The notes: a model not told the origin generated them from the sequence alone. Shown: positions 33,759-49,671, counted from the stretch's first letter. The stretch is 64,000 nt of DNA from an uncultured Ureaplasma sp. (GCA_947039515.1 CAMQYY010000004.1:20207-84206); one strand, 5' to 3'. Numbers and translations are program-made.

Positions 33759-34925
33759 TTATCCTAATAAAACAGCATCTCAAATATTGAAATAACTAAA
33801 ATATACATTCATTATATTCATTATTAAAGCAAATGTAAATAACAATAAAGTTAATGAAAGAGAAATTAAATCATAATATCTAACTTTATAAGTTAGATAT
33901 TTAGTTCTTTTGTTTCTAGGGACATAACCTCTTGTTTCCATTGCATTTGAAATATCTTCTGATTTTTGAAAAACAGAGACAAATAATGGAATTATTAAAC
34001 TATTTAATGATTTTATTTTTATAATAATATTTTTACTTTTAAAATCAGATCCTCTACTTGCTTGTGCCTGAAGAATTTTTTTACTTTCATAATATAAAAT
34101 AGGAATAAAAGTAATACTCATTGAAAGAATCATACTTATTTCATTTGTTGGTATTTTTAAATATTTCAATGGTGAAAGAAATCCTTCAATACCTCTTGTT
34201 ATTTGAATATTATTAGTAGTAGCAATAAAAATAGTTGAACATAATAATATTAAAAAAATTCTAATAGAAACATATGTTGCCAGTATTATTGCTTTTGGTG
34301 ATAGAGAATATCAATTAGACGTATAAAAAAGAACATTTTCTCATTTTATATTAATGTTATTTTCTAAAAAAATATTATCAAAAATCTTATGCTGATAATA
34401 AATATTATTTATTGTAAAATTATTATTTAAAACATATAATAATTTTCTATTATATTCATTATCTCCTCCGAGTTCTATTAATAAACTATCTAATATATTT
34501 TGATCTAGATTAGCTAAATATTTATCCATACCAGGAAATGTATTGTTATTAATTAAAAATTCAATTTGAAATTTTTCTAAAATAGAACCTCCAAAAATAT
34601 TAGAAAAAATATATTCATTTCCATATCCAATAGTATTAAAATCACCTGTAAAAATAGCAATTGGATCTTTATAACTAATTCAATTAATTAATAATAAAAA
34701 GAGAAATAAAATAAAGATATAACCTAGTCTTTTAAAAAAACTTTTTATTGATATTTTACTAACAAAAAAGATAGTTATAATAACTGTAAATATAATTAAT
34801 AAAACAAAAAAAGTTTTTGAAATAAGAATAATAGTTATGAAAAAAAGAACTAAAATAAATTTAATTGTTGGATTTAATTTATGAATAATTGATTTATTTT
34901 CTTCATTTAAATTATTAAATAACAT
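33759..34925 (-). CDS. ecfT: ECF transporter transmembrane component EcfT
   Basis: A 388-residue integral membrane protein split in the track by TGA-Trp codons. It couples the two ATPases to substrate-binding S components for vitamin or metal uptake. Membrane helices are seen at residues about 20-80, 205-235, 245-265, 298-315 and 350-380. The coupling helices carry 'QAQASRGSDFKSK' and 'AMETRGYVPRNKRTKY', the conserved Arg-Gly motifs. A large extracellular-looking insert of about 110 residues (rich in Asn and Asp) follows the first helices and is longer than usual. No S component gene is nearby. Confidence 0.9.
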
Positions 34926-36066
34926 TTATTCCCTCTCTAAAATCATTAATTAATTTTGTTAATTCATTAATATTTTTCGGCTTCTTTTCTCATAAAAAAT
35001 TATACTCATGATTTTTATCAGTTAGTTTAGAAACAAAATTAATAACATTTGGTAATTTAATATTATTTTTTTCTAGAATTTCCTCTTCTCTAAAAAAACT
35101 ATATGGTTCAGCATCAAATATAATTTTATTGTTATCAAATAAAATAATTTTATCAGCAATATCTAAAATACTATTCATATCATGACTAATAATAATTATT
35201 ATCTTATTTTGTTTTTTTAAATCATTAATAATATTAAAAATACTTAATTTTGTTTGATAATCAAGGCCAACAGTTGGTTCATCAAAAATAACAACTTCTG
35301 AATCTATAATTAAAATTCCAGCAATAGCTACTTTTCTTTTTTCACCTCCACTAAGATGAATTCAACTTTCATTAAATTGTTCATTTTTAATATATAATCT
35401 TTCAAGTAAAGAATGAGCATTTTTAAGTGCTATATTTTTATCTATTTTAAAATTTAATGGTCCAAAAATAACATCTTTTTCAACTGTATCTTTGAAGAGT
35501 TGTTCTTCTGGAAATTGAAATACTACTGAAATTTTTTTTCTTAATTCATTTAAATTTTTTATTTCTTTTTTTTTAGAAAATAATTCACTAGTAGAAAAAT
35601 TATTAATAATATTAAGATTATTTATGCACTTTAAATTAAAAAATATCTCATAAGAATTTTTATTCTCTGTTTGATTTATCTTTATTTTTTTTAGAGATAT
35701 TAGTTGATTATTAATTTTAGAGTTAATATAAAGACTTAAAAATTTTTCATTGATTTTCTTATCAACATTAATTATTATTGATTTAGTGTTAACTCTAATT
35801 ATTTCTACATTGATATTATTTAAATCTATCTTTGTTTTATAAACTAAATCATTAAATATTAATGAACCTGAAATAGGTTTATTAATTAAATTTAGAGAAT
35901 TAATAAAAGTTGATTTGCCACTACCTGATTTACCAATAATTGCATAAACATTATTTGGTTTGAATTCATAATTAATATTAGAGATATTACTAGCTAATTG
36001 TTTTTTATATTTATCGTAAGTAAAAAACAAATTTTTAACTACCAAATGATTATCTATTTTTTGCAT
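34915..36066 (-). CDS. ecfA2: ECF transporter ATPase EcfA2 with large insertion
   Basis: A 383-residue ABC ATPase, about 100 longer than usual. Walker A 'IIGKSGSGKSTFINSLNL' is near residue 43; the Q-loop 'SVVFQFPEEQLFKDTVEKDV' is only near residue 182. The roughly 100 residues between them ('DLNNINVEIIRVNTKSII'...) are Asn/Ile/Lys-rich, in frame and without stops. Downstream come 'HLSGGEKRKVAIAG', Walker B 'EVVIFDEPTVGLD' and 'IIISHDMNSI', all intact. It overlaps ecfA1 by 13 nt and ecfT by 11 nt. Confidence 0.9.
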
Positions 36067-36866
36067 AAGTCACCTATTATAGAATCAAAACTAGAGTCAT
36101 TACTATTACTAATATTAAGTTTTGATTCCAAATCATAGAGAAAAGGAATTTCAATTTTGTTAGATTTTAAAATATTGATATTTCTTGCAATTTCATTCTT
36201 TTTGAAAATTATTAATTCTTTATTTTCATCTATTAAAAAAACTCTATCAGCTTGATTAATGTCTTCAATATCATGTGAAATACTAATAATTGTTTTATTT
36301 AATTCCTTTTTAATCTTAAAAATATAATCCTTAATTTTCTCCTTATTTCAGTGATCTAACATTGAAAAAGCTTCATCAAAAATAATGATATCTGGATCAT
36401 AAGCTAAAATAGAACTAATTGCTATTTTTTGCTTTTCTCCACCTGAAAGAAAAAATGATTTTTTCTTTAGTAAATCAGTAATATTCATAAACCTAGCAAT
36501 ATTATCAATAATTGGTTGCATTTGGCTTTGTTCAATATTTTTATTTTCTAGACTAAAAGCAATATCCAATTCAGCAGTATCAGCAATAAATTGATTATTA
36601 GGGTTTTGAAAAATAATACCTATTTTATTATAAAGATTCTTATAAGTATCATTGTTAACTAATTCATCACAAATATAAATTTCACCACTACTATTTTTTA
36701 ATAATAAACCTATTAAACTTCCGAGTGTTGATTTACCTGAACCATTATTACCAATAATTACAATGTATTCATTTTCAAAAATATCAAAACTAATATTTTT
36801 GAAAATTATTTTATCTTCATAATAAAATCCAACATTTTTAAAACTTATAATCTTTTTTCTATTCAT
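36054..36866 (-). CDS. ecfA1: ECF transporter ATPase EcfA1
   Basis: A 270-residue ABC ATPase. Walker A 'VIIGNNGSGKSTLGSLIGL', Q-loop 'IGIIFQNPNNQFIADTAELD', signature 'FLSGGEKQKIAISSIL', Walker B 'DIIIFDEAFSMLDHW' and H-loop 'ISISHDIEDI'. In Walker B the usual DEPT/DEST reads DEAF, still with the catalytic Glu. First gene of ecfA1-ecfA2-ecfT-truA. Confidence 0.92.
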
Positions 36867-36897
36867 ATATTAGTACCATTATTAAATAATAATAACA

Positions 36898-36955
36898 TTA
36901 AAAACAAAAAGAATAATTTAATCATAAATGATTAAATTATTCTTTTTGTTTTTAA
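36898..36955 (-). terminator. rRNA operon terminator, 28-bp perfect stem
   Basis: TTAAAAACAAAAAGAATAATTTAATCAT and its exact reverse complement are separated by two bases. It lies directly after the 5S gene in the direction of transcription. The stem is far longer than an ordinary terminator and contains T-rich ends on both strands. Confidence 0.85.
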
Positions 36956-36962
36956 TAATTAA

Positions 36963-37071
36963 GAGGCAATTTCCTACTCTCACCTAAAAGGCTACAATCG
37001 GCCCAACAATGCTTGACTTCTGTGTTCGGTATGGGAACAGGTATTTCCATTGCGATATCGTCACCACATTA
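36963..37071 (-). rRNA. rrf: 5S ribosomal RNA
   Basis: The minus strand reads TGTGGTGACGATATCGC...CCTGTTCCCATACCGAACACAGAAG...GCCTCT, the conserved 5S loops. Ends are approximate. Last gene of the 16S-23S-5S operon. Confidence 0.93.
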
Positions 37072-37093
37072 ATTTTTTTTTCAGATAAATCTC

Positions 37094-37111
37094 TGAAAAC
37101 TGAATATTATC
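37094..37111 (-). repeat. 23S processing stem, 3' arm
   Basis: tgaaaactgaatattatc is the exact reverse complement of 40143-40160 in the 16S-23S spacer. The pair would bracket 23S and form an RNase III substrate; rnc is in this window. Confidence 0.8.
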
Positions 37112-37131
37112 TCAATTTCTTTCCTTACAAG

Positions 37132-40046
<2,915 letters not shown>

Positions 40047-40142
40047 CCTACTTCTTTTTATTTGTGATCATTTTTGATGATTACTTATTCTTTTTGTAAT
40101 TGTTATACATTTTCTTCAAATGTATGACTAGAAAGATTTGTT

Positions 40143-40160
40143 GATAATATTCAGTTTTCA
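40143..40160 (-). repeat. 23S processing stem, 5' arm
   Basis: gataatattcagttttca pairs perfectly (18 bp) with 37094-37111 beyond the 3' end of 23S. Confidence 0.8.
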
Positions 40161-40211
40161 AAGATCTATCTCTTTATAAAAATTCATTTATAAAGGAGAG
40201 ATTTCTCTCTC

Positions 40212-40229
40212 AAAACTAAATACAACCCG
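40212..40229 (-). repeat. 16S processing stem, 3' arm
   Basis: aaaactaaatacaacccg pairs perfectly (18 bp) with 41853-41870 upstream of 16S, bracketing the gene for RNase III cleavage. Confidence 0.85.
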
Positions 40230-40336
40230 ACCTTAACAATATTTTTAAAATTTTTATTAAAACATCTTGATTAAGGATTTTTTTTCTTGTTTAAGTACAC
40301 TGTTAAATTTCTGTGTTTGTAAAATTAATTACTCCG

Positions 40337-41846
<1,510 letters not shown>

Positions 41847-41852
41847 AATTGA

Positions 41853-41870
41853 CGGGTTGTATTTAGTTTT
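41853..41870 (-). repeat. 16S processing stem, 5' arm with boxA-like leader
   Basis: cgggttgtatttagtttt is the exact complement of 40212-40229. Next to it the leader reads TTCTTTGAAAAC on the minus strand, similar to the rRNA antitermination boxA. Confidence 0.8.
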
Positions 41871-41933
41871 CAAAGAACAATCGGTACTTTTTGAATTAAT
41901 ATAAATATTAATGCTCCAAAAAGATACTTTTTA

Positions 41934-41939
41934 ATTATA
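41934..41939 (-). promoter_or_regulatory. probable -10 box of the rRNA operon
   Basis: Minus-strand TATAAT in TTTTATGTATAATTAAAAAG, about 90 bases before mature 16S and 31 bases past the mtaB-like gene's stop codon. No convincing -35 box. Confidence 0.5.
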
Positions 41940-41969
41940 CATAAAATTTTGAAAAATAAAATAAAAAAA

Positions 41970-43265
41970 TTATTTATTATTTTTTTTTAAAATTAATGTT
42001 TTTAAAAAAACCTTATCAACTAAAAAATTATGAATATTATTTGGTGTAATTTTTTCATCTGAACGATAACTGCATTTTAAATATTCAGATGTTTTTCCTT
42101 CATAAATATCATTATTATTTGATTCAAAAATAACATTTACTTCCTTATTAATAAATGTTTTTAAATATTCTTTTTCCAATTCATCAGAAAGTTTTATTAA
42201 TTCATCAGTTCTATTTTTTTTAGTTTTACTATCAATTTCAATATAAGTACTTGCTCTTGTATTTTTTCTAGATGAAAAAGGAAATACATGCAATGAAGAA
42301 AATTTCATTTCCTTAATAAAGTTAATTGTATCAAGATGGTCATTTTCTGTTTCTGTTGGAAATGATGAAATAACATCTGTTGAAATAGAAACATCAGGTG
42401 ATTTTTCTCTTATTTTATTAAATAAGATTCTAATATCATCAGTTGTATATTTCCTATTCATTTTTTCTAAAATATTATTAGAACCAGATTGAAGACAAAT
42501 ATGTCAGTGATTTGCAAACCTATTTTTATTACTACTAATCAAATTAATCATTTCATCAGTTATTTGAAAAGGTTCAATTGAAGAAATTCTAATTCTAAAA
42601 TTACCATCTATATTATTAATTGCTAATAAAAAATCATAAAAATTATGATTGTTATTTTCATATCCAGCAATATTAACACCAGTTAAAACAATTTCTTGAT
42701 AGCCTTTTTCAACTAAAAGTTGAACTTCGTTAATAATTGTTTCAAAATTTTGAGAACGTTGTTTTCCTCTTGTAAAAGGAATAATACAATATGAACACAT
42801 AAAATTACAACCATCTTGAATTTTAATATAGGCTCTTGTTTTATTTTGATTAATAACAAAATCATTTTTTTCAAATTCTTTTTCAATTAGTAAATTACTA
42901 ATTTTAACAATTGTCTTTTTTTCAAGTTGGTATTCATTTATTAAATTTATTAAATTATTTTTATGTTTATTGCCTATGATAATATCTGCTAATTTTTGTT
43001 CTAAAATTTCTTTGCTACTAACTTGAGAATAGCAACCCATAACAATAACTAAAGCATTGGGATTATTTCTTCTAGCCTTTGAAATCATATTTCTTGATTT
43101 TGAATCAGCATTATTTGTAACTGAACACGTGTTAATAATATAGATATCTGCAATATTACTAAAATCATGTTCTATATATCCAAAGGATAATAGATCATTT
43201 CTAATTGCTTCAGATTCATAAGAATTAACTTTACAACCTAAAGTTTTTATAGCAAAACTATTCAT
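41970..43265 (-). CDS. mtaB: MtaB-like tRNA t6A37 methylthiotransferase
   Basis: A 431-residue radical-SAM enzyme of the MiaB/MtaB family. The N-terminal MTTase domain has 'IKTLGCKVNSYESEAI', 'IINTCSVTNNAD' and 'VIVMGCYSQV' (three Fe-S Cys); the radical-SAM triad is 'DGCNFMCSYCIIPFTRGKQR'. The C-terminal TRAM domain is short. 'LGCKVNSYES' favours MtaB (ms2t6A) over MiaB. The start at 43265 is chosen because the longer track ORF extends into the upstream gene. It overlaps that gene by 8 nt. Confidence 0.88.
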
Positions 43266-43845
43266 TATCAACTTCTCTTTTATCATCCATGTCATTATAT
43301 TTATCTGAATGTTGATAAATTTCTTCACTATTTTCAATAATTTCTTCGTTATGTATATCAACTTCTCTAGAAATAGATTTTCTTCTCTCTTCATCAAAAG
43401 AAATTCGATAATTTATATAAGTAAAAAAAGTTGTAGTTAAGATTCCAAAAAATCCAGAAATAACTAAAGCTGAAATAAGAAAACTTAATCTCATTATATA
43501 AACATCATGAGGGCTATGTCCAGGAATTATTAAAGAAGCTGCAAAAATAACAAATAGGATTGGAAAAAAATTATTAAATAAAGAAACATAACCAATATTT
43601 TTAACCATATTAAAAAGTTTGGGATTAGTATGAAAAATTCTATGCTTTAAATCAGAATAGACTCTGATTTGAAATCAAGCAATAATTAAACCTGAAAAAA
43701 CCATAGCAACTAATGGTGCTATTAATAATATTTCAGGTTTTAAATCATTACTAGAACTATTAATTAATATAAATAAAGAAATAGCAATACCAATGAAAAT
43801 TAAAAGGTTACTAAATAACAATATGTAAAAATTACTTTTTTTCAT
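43258..43845 (-). CDS. four-helix membrane protein with acidic tail
   Basis: A 195-residue protein. Membrane helices lie at about 7-29, 36-58, 82-105 and 119-143. The cytosolic-looking C-terminus is charged and His/Glu/Asp-rich ('REVDIHNEEIIENSEEIYQ'). I recognise no family. It overlaps mtaB and probably shares its transcript. The track shows only the second half because of a TGA-Trp. Confidence 0.65.
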
Positions 43846-43903
43846 TATTTCTCCATTAATAAAAAAATAAAAATTTATTATTATTTTAACATAATATAAA
43901 TTT

Positions 43904-44305
43904 TTATTCTTTAAGTACTTTTTCTAAAACAGCATTAATAAATTTATAAGAAGGATTATCATCTATTCCAAAATTTTTTGCTGTAATAATTGCTTGATCT
44001 ATTAAAATAGTTTTTGGTAATTTAAGAGTGTTATATTCACAAACTGTTGCAATTAAGACTGCTTTGTCATGAAAACTAATATTATTTCAAGATCAGTCTT
44101 TACTTATATTATTAATTAGTAAATTAATAATTTTTTCTTTATTATCTGCAAAAAATTCAATACATCTTAAGTAGTCAGCATCAAATTCAAACATATCTAT
44201 GGCATTTTTTTTAATTTGCTCACTTGAGTTGTCTACAAATAAACAACTAAATATATATTGAAATAAATTAACTCTTTTTTCTCATTGAGGTTTAATATCA
44301 GACAT
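43904..44305 (-). CDS. nusB: transcription antitermination factor NusB
   Basis: A 133-residue protein not in the ORF track. The all-helical family pattern is visible: 'EKRVNLFQYIFSCLFVDN', 'WNNISFHDKAVLIATVCEY', 'LPKTILIDQAIITAKNFG' and 'YKFINAVLEKVLKE'. NusB binds boxA with S10 during rRNA transcription, and a boxA-like sequence is seen ahead of 16S here. Its ATG overlaps the efp stop (TAATG), a common pairing. Confidence 0.9.
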
Positions 44306-44871
44306 TATTTAGTTCTACCTACATATTTTCCAGTTCTTGTATCAATAATTATTGTTTCATTCTTTTTAATGAATTGTGGAACTGTAATTTCATAACCTGT
44401 TGAAATTCAAGCTTTTTTTGTAACATTTGAAATAGTATTACCTTGAACAGCTTCTTCAGCATCTGCTAGAACAAAATTCATTTGATCTGGAAGATTAACA
44501 CCTAATAATTCTGATTCAACAGTTAATACATTGATTTCAATTCCTTCTACTAAGAATTTCTTTTCTCATTCAAGTTTATTTTCTGGAATTTCAATTTGTT
44601 CTCATGTTTCATTATCAACAAAAACATAATTACCATTATCAATATATGAAAAATTCATCTTTCTATTTTCAATAATTGCTTGTTCAAGTTTTTCACCAGT
44701 TAATACTTCAACAGTAATTGTTCCGTTTTTTAAGTTTTTAACTTTACATTTAACGATACCTTCACGCATTGCTGTTTTATTAAATGAATTTTCAATAACT
44801 TGATATAAGTTATTCTTAAAGTAAAAAGCATTGCCTTCTCTAAGATCTTTAGCATTGATAATATTTCCCAT
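44305..44871 (-). CDS. efp: translation elongation factor P
   Basis: A 188-residue protein, standard length; the track ends at a TGA-Trp. Domains: KOW-like N domain ('[20 protein letters not shown]'), then two OB folds with '[20 protein letters not shown]' and the conserved end '[30 protein letters not shown]'-type sequence. EF-P relieves ribosome stalling at proline runs. The modified residue in the first-domain loop aligns to the '[12 protein letters not shown]' region. No modification gene is seen nearby. Confidence 0.95.
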
Positions 44872-44950
44872 ATTTTATCCCTTATTTTTAACTTTTATAT
44901 TATATTATTTTTTGATTATATAATGTAAATATAAATATAGAAAGAAACAT

Positions 44951-45691
44951 ATGAACCAAAAATATATTATTGGAAATTGAAAATGTAATATGAAAAGAAA
45001 TGATTTTTTTCAATGAAATAAAATATTTTCTTCATATTCTATTCCAAAAGACATTGAAACAATAATAGCCATACCTGATTTATATTTATTAGAAATTGAT
45101 AAAGTAAAAAATAAAAATTTAAAAATAGCTGCTCAAGATATTTTTGCTAAAGATTTTGGAGCTTATACTGGGAGATTATCAATTCAACATTTAATTGATA
45201 ACAATATTGAAAATGTAATTATTGGTCATAGTGAGCAAAGATTATATAATGATAATTCTAATCAAAAGATTAATGAAAAGATTCATTGATTGATTGAAAA
45301 TAATATTAATATTATTTTTTGTATTGGTGAGAATATTGATATTTATAATACTAATAAACAAGAAGAATTCTTAAAAGAACAAATTCTTTCTGGATTAAAA
45401 AATATTAATTTAAAAAATGAAAATAAAATAATTATTGCTTATGAACCAATTTGAGCGATTGGAACTAACAAAAATGCTGAAACTTCTTATATTAAAAGAA
45501 CTATAAAATTTATTAAAAGTATCTTAAAAGATTTAAATTTAGAAATATCTATTATTTATGGTGGATCAGTTAATTTAAATAATATTCATGAAATTATTAA
45601 TATTGAAGATAATTCTGGTGTTTTAATAGGTAATGCTTCATTAGATGCTAATAATTTTATTAACATGATTGAAGAAATTAAGGAAAATTAA
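44951..45691 (+). CDS. tpiA: triosephosphate isomerase
   Basis: A 246-residue TIM barrel missed by the track because of many TGA-Trp codons. 'IIGNWKCNMKR' holds the substrate-binding Asn and Lys, 'VIIGHSEQR' the catalytic His (usually GHSERR, here Gln), 'IIAYEPIWAIGT' the catalytic Glu, and 'IYGGSVNLNN' the phosphate loop. It interconverts DHAP and glyceraldehyde-3-phosphate. The stop and the gpmI start are one base apart. SD AGAAAG is upstream. Confidence 0.94.
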
Positions 45692-45692
45692 A

Positions 45693-47165
45693 ATGAATAA
45701 AAAAGTTATTTTAATAATTTTAGATGGTTTTGGAATTGGAAAAAAAGATAAAAATAATGCAATTTATTCTGCACAACCTAAAACATGAAATTTATTGAAA
45801 AAAGAGTTTCCTAATATTGAATTACATGCAAGTGAGGAATATGTTGGATTACCTAAAAATCAATTTGGTAATTCAGAAGTTGGGCATTTAACAATTGGTA
45901 GTGGAAAAGTAATTAAAATTGGTTTACCATTAATTAATGATTATATTAATCAAGGTAGTTTAAAAAATAATGAAAAACTATTAAGTTCAATAAATAATTG
46001 TAAAAAAAATAATTCTAATTTTCATATTTTTGGAATTTATTCAACTGGAGGTGTTCATGGTCATTTTGAACACATCAATGAATTAATTAATATTTGTAAT
46101 AAAAATAATTTAATTCCAATTGTTCATTTATTTAGTGATGGTAGAGATACTAAATCAAATGAATTTAAAGAAATATATAAAAATTTTGATGATATTTATT
46201 TAAAAAATGATAAAGCTATTCTTGGAAGTATTTCTGGTAGATATTGAAGTATGGATAGAAATTCTGATTTTGAAAAAACAAATAGATTAGTTGATTTATT
46301 ATTTCAAAATAATAATAACTTAACAGTTGATGAATACTTTAATAAAGAGAAAAATAATTCAGATGAGTTTTTTGAACCAATTAGTTTTTTAAATGAAACT
46401 AATTATTTAAAAAATAATGATACTTGTTTTTTCACAAATTATCGTAATGATAGGGTTTGACAAATTGTCAAAAGAATAAAGAATAATAATTCTAATATAA
46501 ATTTGAAAACATTATCTTTAGTAAAATTAAAATCAATTGATTTTGATGATCATATTATTGATCTTGATATTAAAAATAAAAGCATTGGAATGATTATTGA
46601 AGAAAATAATTTAAGACAAATAAGAATAGCTGAAAGTGAAAAATTTCCACATGTAACGTATTTTTTTGATTCTCTTAAAAACGTTGATTTAAAGAATTAT
46701 AAAAGCATAAAAATAGAATCAAAAAAAGTTAAAACATATGATTTATATCCAAAAATGTCAGCTAGTGAAATTACGAATGAAATAATTAAGAACATTAATG
46801 ATTTTGATTTCTTTGTTGTTAATTATGCAAATGCAGATATGGTAGGTCATTCTGGTAAACTTTTAGAAACAAAACAAGCAATCTCATTTATTGATAATGA
46901 ATTAAAAATATTATATAATAATATAGTTTTAAATAATTTAGCAACATTAATTATCACATCCGACCATGGTAATGCTGATATTATGGTAGATTTTAAAAAT
47001 AAAGAAGTTAAAACTCATACATTAAATAAAGTCCCTTTTTTAATAACTGATAAAAATATATTATTAGATGATAATGAAAATAACTCTTTAACAAATATTG
47101 CAAATACAATATTGAAGTTGCTTGGAATTAACCAAGATAAAGACAAAGATAAAGCATTATTTTAA
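45693..47165 (+). CDS. gpmI: cofactor-independent phosphoglycerate mutase
   Basis: A 490-residue Mn-dependent enzyme that converts 3- to 2-phosphoglycerate. The first metal Asp lies in 'ILDGFGIGKKD', the catalytic Ser in 'NQFGNSEVGHLTIGSGK', 'HLFSDGRDTKSN' follows, and the phosphatase-domain ligands are in 'NYANADMVGHSG' and 'ITSDHGNADIMVD', with 'THTLNKVPFLI' near the end. Three track ORFs belong to it. It is coupled to tpiA. Confidence 0.96.
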
Positions 47166-47179
47166 AATATTAGGTATAT

Positions 47180-48313
47180 ATGAAAAAAGAAACCGGAAAA
47201 AAAATTATTGATAATAAGATTAAAAAATCTGGTGATAATATTAAAAAATCAAATGATAAAATTGCAAAATCTAATAATAAGATCAAAAAATCAAATGATA
47301 AAATTATGGAATCTGATGGATTAACAACTCAATCTAGAAAAAGTAATCCATTAGTAATAAGTAATATTTCATTTTTAGTAATTTCAATGATAACTTTTTT
47401 TATTCTTTTTTTTACAACATTTGTAATAAAAAATAATTTGCCTATTCTAGGGCTTAATCCAAGTTTAGTTTCTCCTTTTTATGAAGCATTTATTAAAAAT
47501 AAAATAATTGTTTTAAATCTTACCTGATTTGCTTATGTTGCTATTGTTTTAGTATTATTAGTCGTAGTCATTGGATTTTTATCATTCTTTATGACATTAA
47601 AGAAGAAAAAGCAAATTAATAAACAAATGTTTATTAATTCTTTAATAATTTTCCCATTAACATCCTTTCTTTTAGTTTTTATTTTAATAATAGGACTAAT
47701 ACCTGTTGATACGATAGCTTGAGAAAAAAGTTTGATAACACAACCTGGTAATATTGTTATTGATGTTTTTGATAATATTTCTATTTTTTGAATATATTAT
47801 CTAAATGGTCCAGCATCACTAACAACATTAGGATTAGTATTTATGATTATTAGTGCTATATTAGGCAGTATGATTGCTATCTTAGTTGTATTACCTTTTG
47901 TATTAGGATCTATTTTTTCTTTAAATAAAAATAAAATGAATTGATCTAAAGAAAAAATATCTAGAATAAAAACAGATGATACTAAAGAATCATTTAGGGA
48001 TTTTAAAAAACGAATTAAAATTGTAAATGAAGAAAAAGAAAAGAAATCAAAAGAAGATTTAATTTCTAAAAATAAAAAAACATTTGATAATGTTGATTTA
48101 AAATATCTTGAAAATGATGAAAAGGAAACACTAAATATTGAATCAATATCAGGAAATATTACAGATTTGAATGAAGATCAAAAAACTGAGACTAAAAATA
48201 TTAGATCTAGTATGATTGATATAAAAACTAGTATGATTGATATTGAAAATGATGATGGTAGTGATACTGAAATTGATGGTTTTTTAGATGAAATTATCGG
48301 TAAAGATAAATAA
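47180..48313 (+). CDS. membrane protein with N-terminal heptad repeats
   Basis: A 377-residue protein starting 14 nt after gpmI. Residues about 10-46 hold five near-exact repeats of a seven-residue unit resembling KKSNDKI, a basic amphipathic run. Four hydrophobic helices follow (about 58-83, 115-140, 152-175 and 213-245), then a long charged cytosolic tail with 'SSMIDIKTSMIDIENDDG' and an acidic end. No family recognised; topology suggests both ends inside. Confidence 0.7.
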
Positions 48314-48376
48314 ACATTTCAAAAAATACTATTAGAATATATAATTTAATAGTATTACTTTTTAAAAAGGATTATT

Positions 48377-48544
48377 ATGGCAATAAAAAGAGCAATTAGA
48401 TTGCAATGTACTGAATGTAAAGAGATAAATTATTTATCTAAAAAAAACCAAAAAGAAAACCCTGACAAATTAGAATTAAATAAATTTTGTAACAGATGTA
48501 GAAGTGTTAAAAAACACAAAGAAACAAAAGATGTTAAAAAATAA
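48377..48544 (+). CDS. rpmG: 50S ribosomal protein L33
   Basis: A 55-residue protein too short for the ORF track. '[20 protein letters not shown]' and '[16 protein letters not shown]' give the zinc-ribbon CxxC pairs of the C+ form of L33. AAAAAGG precedes the ATG. It overlaps the next gene by 14 nt. Confidence 0.93.
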   Translation: MAIKRAIRLQCTECKEINYLSKKNQKENPDKLELNKFCNRCRSVKKHKETKDVKK

Positions 48545-49625
48545 TTATCAAGAAAAAATTGATTTAATAGTTGATATTATAAAAACTAAAGATGTAGATG
48601 CTTTTTTATTAGTTTCTTCTATTAATAGATTTTGATTAACATCTTTTGATTTTTCTTTAGGTTATATTCTTATTAATAAAAATGGAGAAGTTGAAATTAT
48701 TAGTGATACTAGGTATATACTAGCACTTAATAAAAAAGTTCAATTTGGTAATAAAATCTTAATTGATAATGAAAATTCTCTTAACAAGATATTGAATGAA
48801 ATTAAAGAAAAATATAATATTAAAAATATTTTAATTGAAGAAGAGTATTTAAGTATTGCTGAATACAATAATATTAACTCTATTTTTGAAACTCAACTTT
48901 TAAAGTCTAGAGCGATTAGAGAAGTTAAATTTGATTATGAGATTAAATTTTTACAAAAGGCTGCTGATATTGTTGTTGATACTATTGATTGAGTAAAAAC
49001 TTTTATCAAACCTGGAATATCAGAAAAAGAGTTGGCTCAAAAGATTAATATTAAAATATTAGAACTAGGTGCTCAAAAAAATTCTTTTTCAACAATTGTT
49101 GCTGCTGGAAAAAATGGATCAAGTCCTCATCATCAACCGACAGATTATATTATTCAAGATGGAGATATGATTACAATTGATTTAGGTTGTATGTATAGTA
49201 ATTATGCTAGTGATATGACAAGATCATTTATTATTGGTAAAAAACCTAATAATAATGAAATGGTAGAAATTTATAATTTAGTAAAATTGTCTCAATCAGA
49301 AGGTTTAAAAGCATCTTGTGAAAATGCTGATTCAGTTGAAATTGATTCTATTTGCAGAAAAATAATTAATGATTCTAAATATAAAGATCTTTTTACTCAT
49401 GGTACTGGTCATGGTGTTGGAATAGAAGTTCATGAATTACCTGTTATAAGCACTCGTAATCCTATCAAATTAAAAAATGGCAATGTAATTACAATTGAGC
49501 CAGGTATTTATAAAGATAATGTTGGCGGAGTTAGAATTGAAGACACAATTGTTATAAAAGGTAATGATCCAATTATTTTAACTGGAAATAGTCCTAAAGA
49601 ATTAGAATATATTTATAATGAATAA
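48531..49625 (+). CDS. pepP: Xaa-Pro aminopeptidase (M24 family)
   Basis: A 364-residue M24 metallopeptidase. The N-terminal creatinase-like domain (residues 1-120) precedes the pita-bread catalytic domain. The five metal ligands are visible: '[19 protein letters not shown]' (two Asp), '[15 protein letters not shown]' (His), 'VITIEPGIY' and '[10 protein letters not shown]' (two Glu). It cuts N-terminal residues ahead of proline during peptide use. I start at 48531, inside rpmG; the track misses the N-terminus. Confidence 0.94.
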
Positions 49626-49626
49626 T

Positions 49627-49657
49627 AAAAAAAACTCTTTAAAAAGAGTTTTTTTTT
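49627..49657. terminator. bidirectional terminator between pepP and upp
   Basis: AAAAAACTCTTT / AAAGAGTTTTTT with a short loop and T-runs on both strands between convergent genes. Confidence 0.85.
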
Positions 49658-49671
49658 ATTCATATCTTCTA

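Larger units (their letters stand above)
40047..40336 (-). other. 16S-23S spacer without tRNA genes
   Basis: About 290 bases with no tRNA gene, as is common in mollicutes. It holds the two inner arms of the rRNA processing stems and a hairpin CTTTATAAA/TTTATAAAG at about 40172-40196. Confidence 0.85.
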
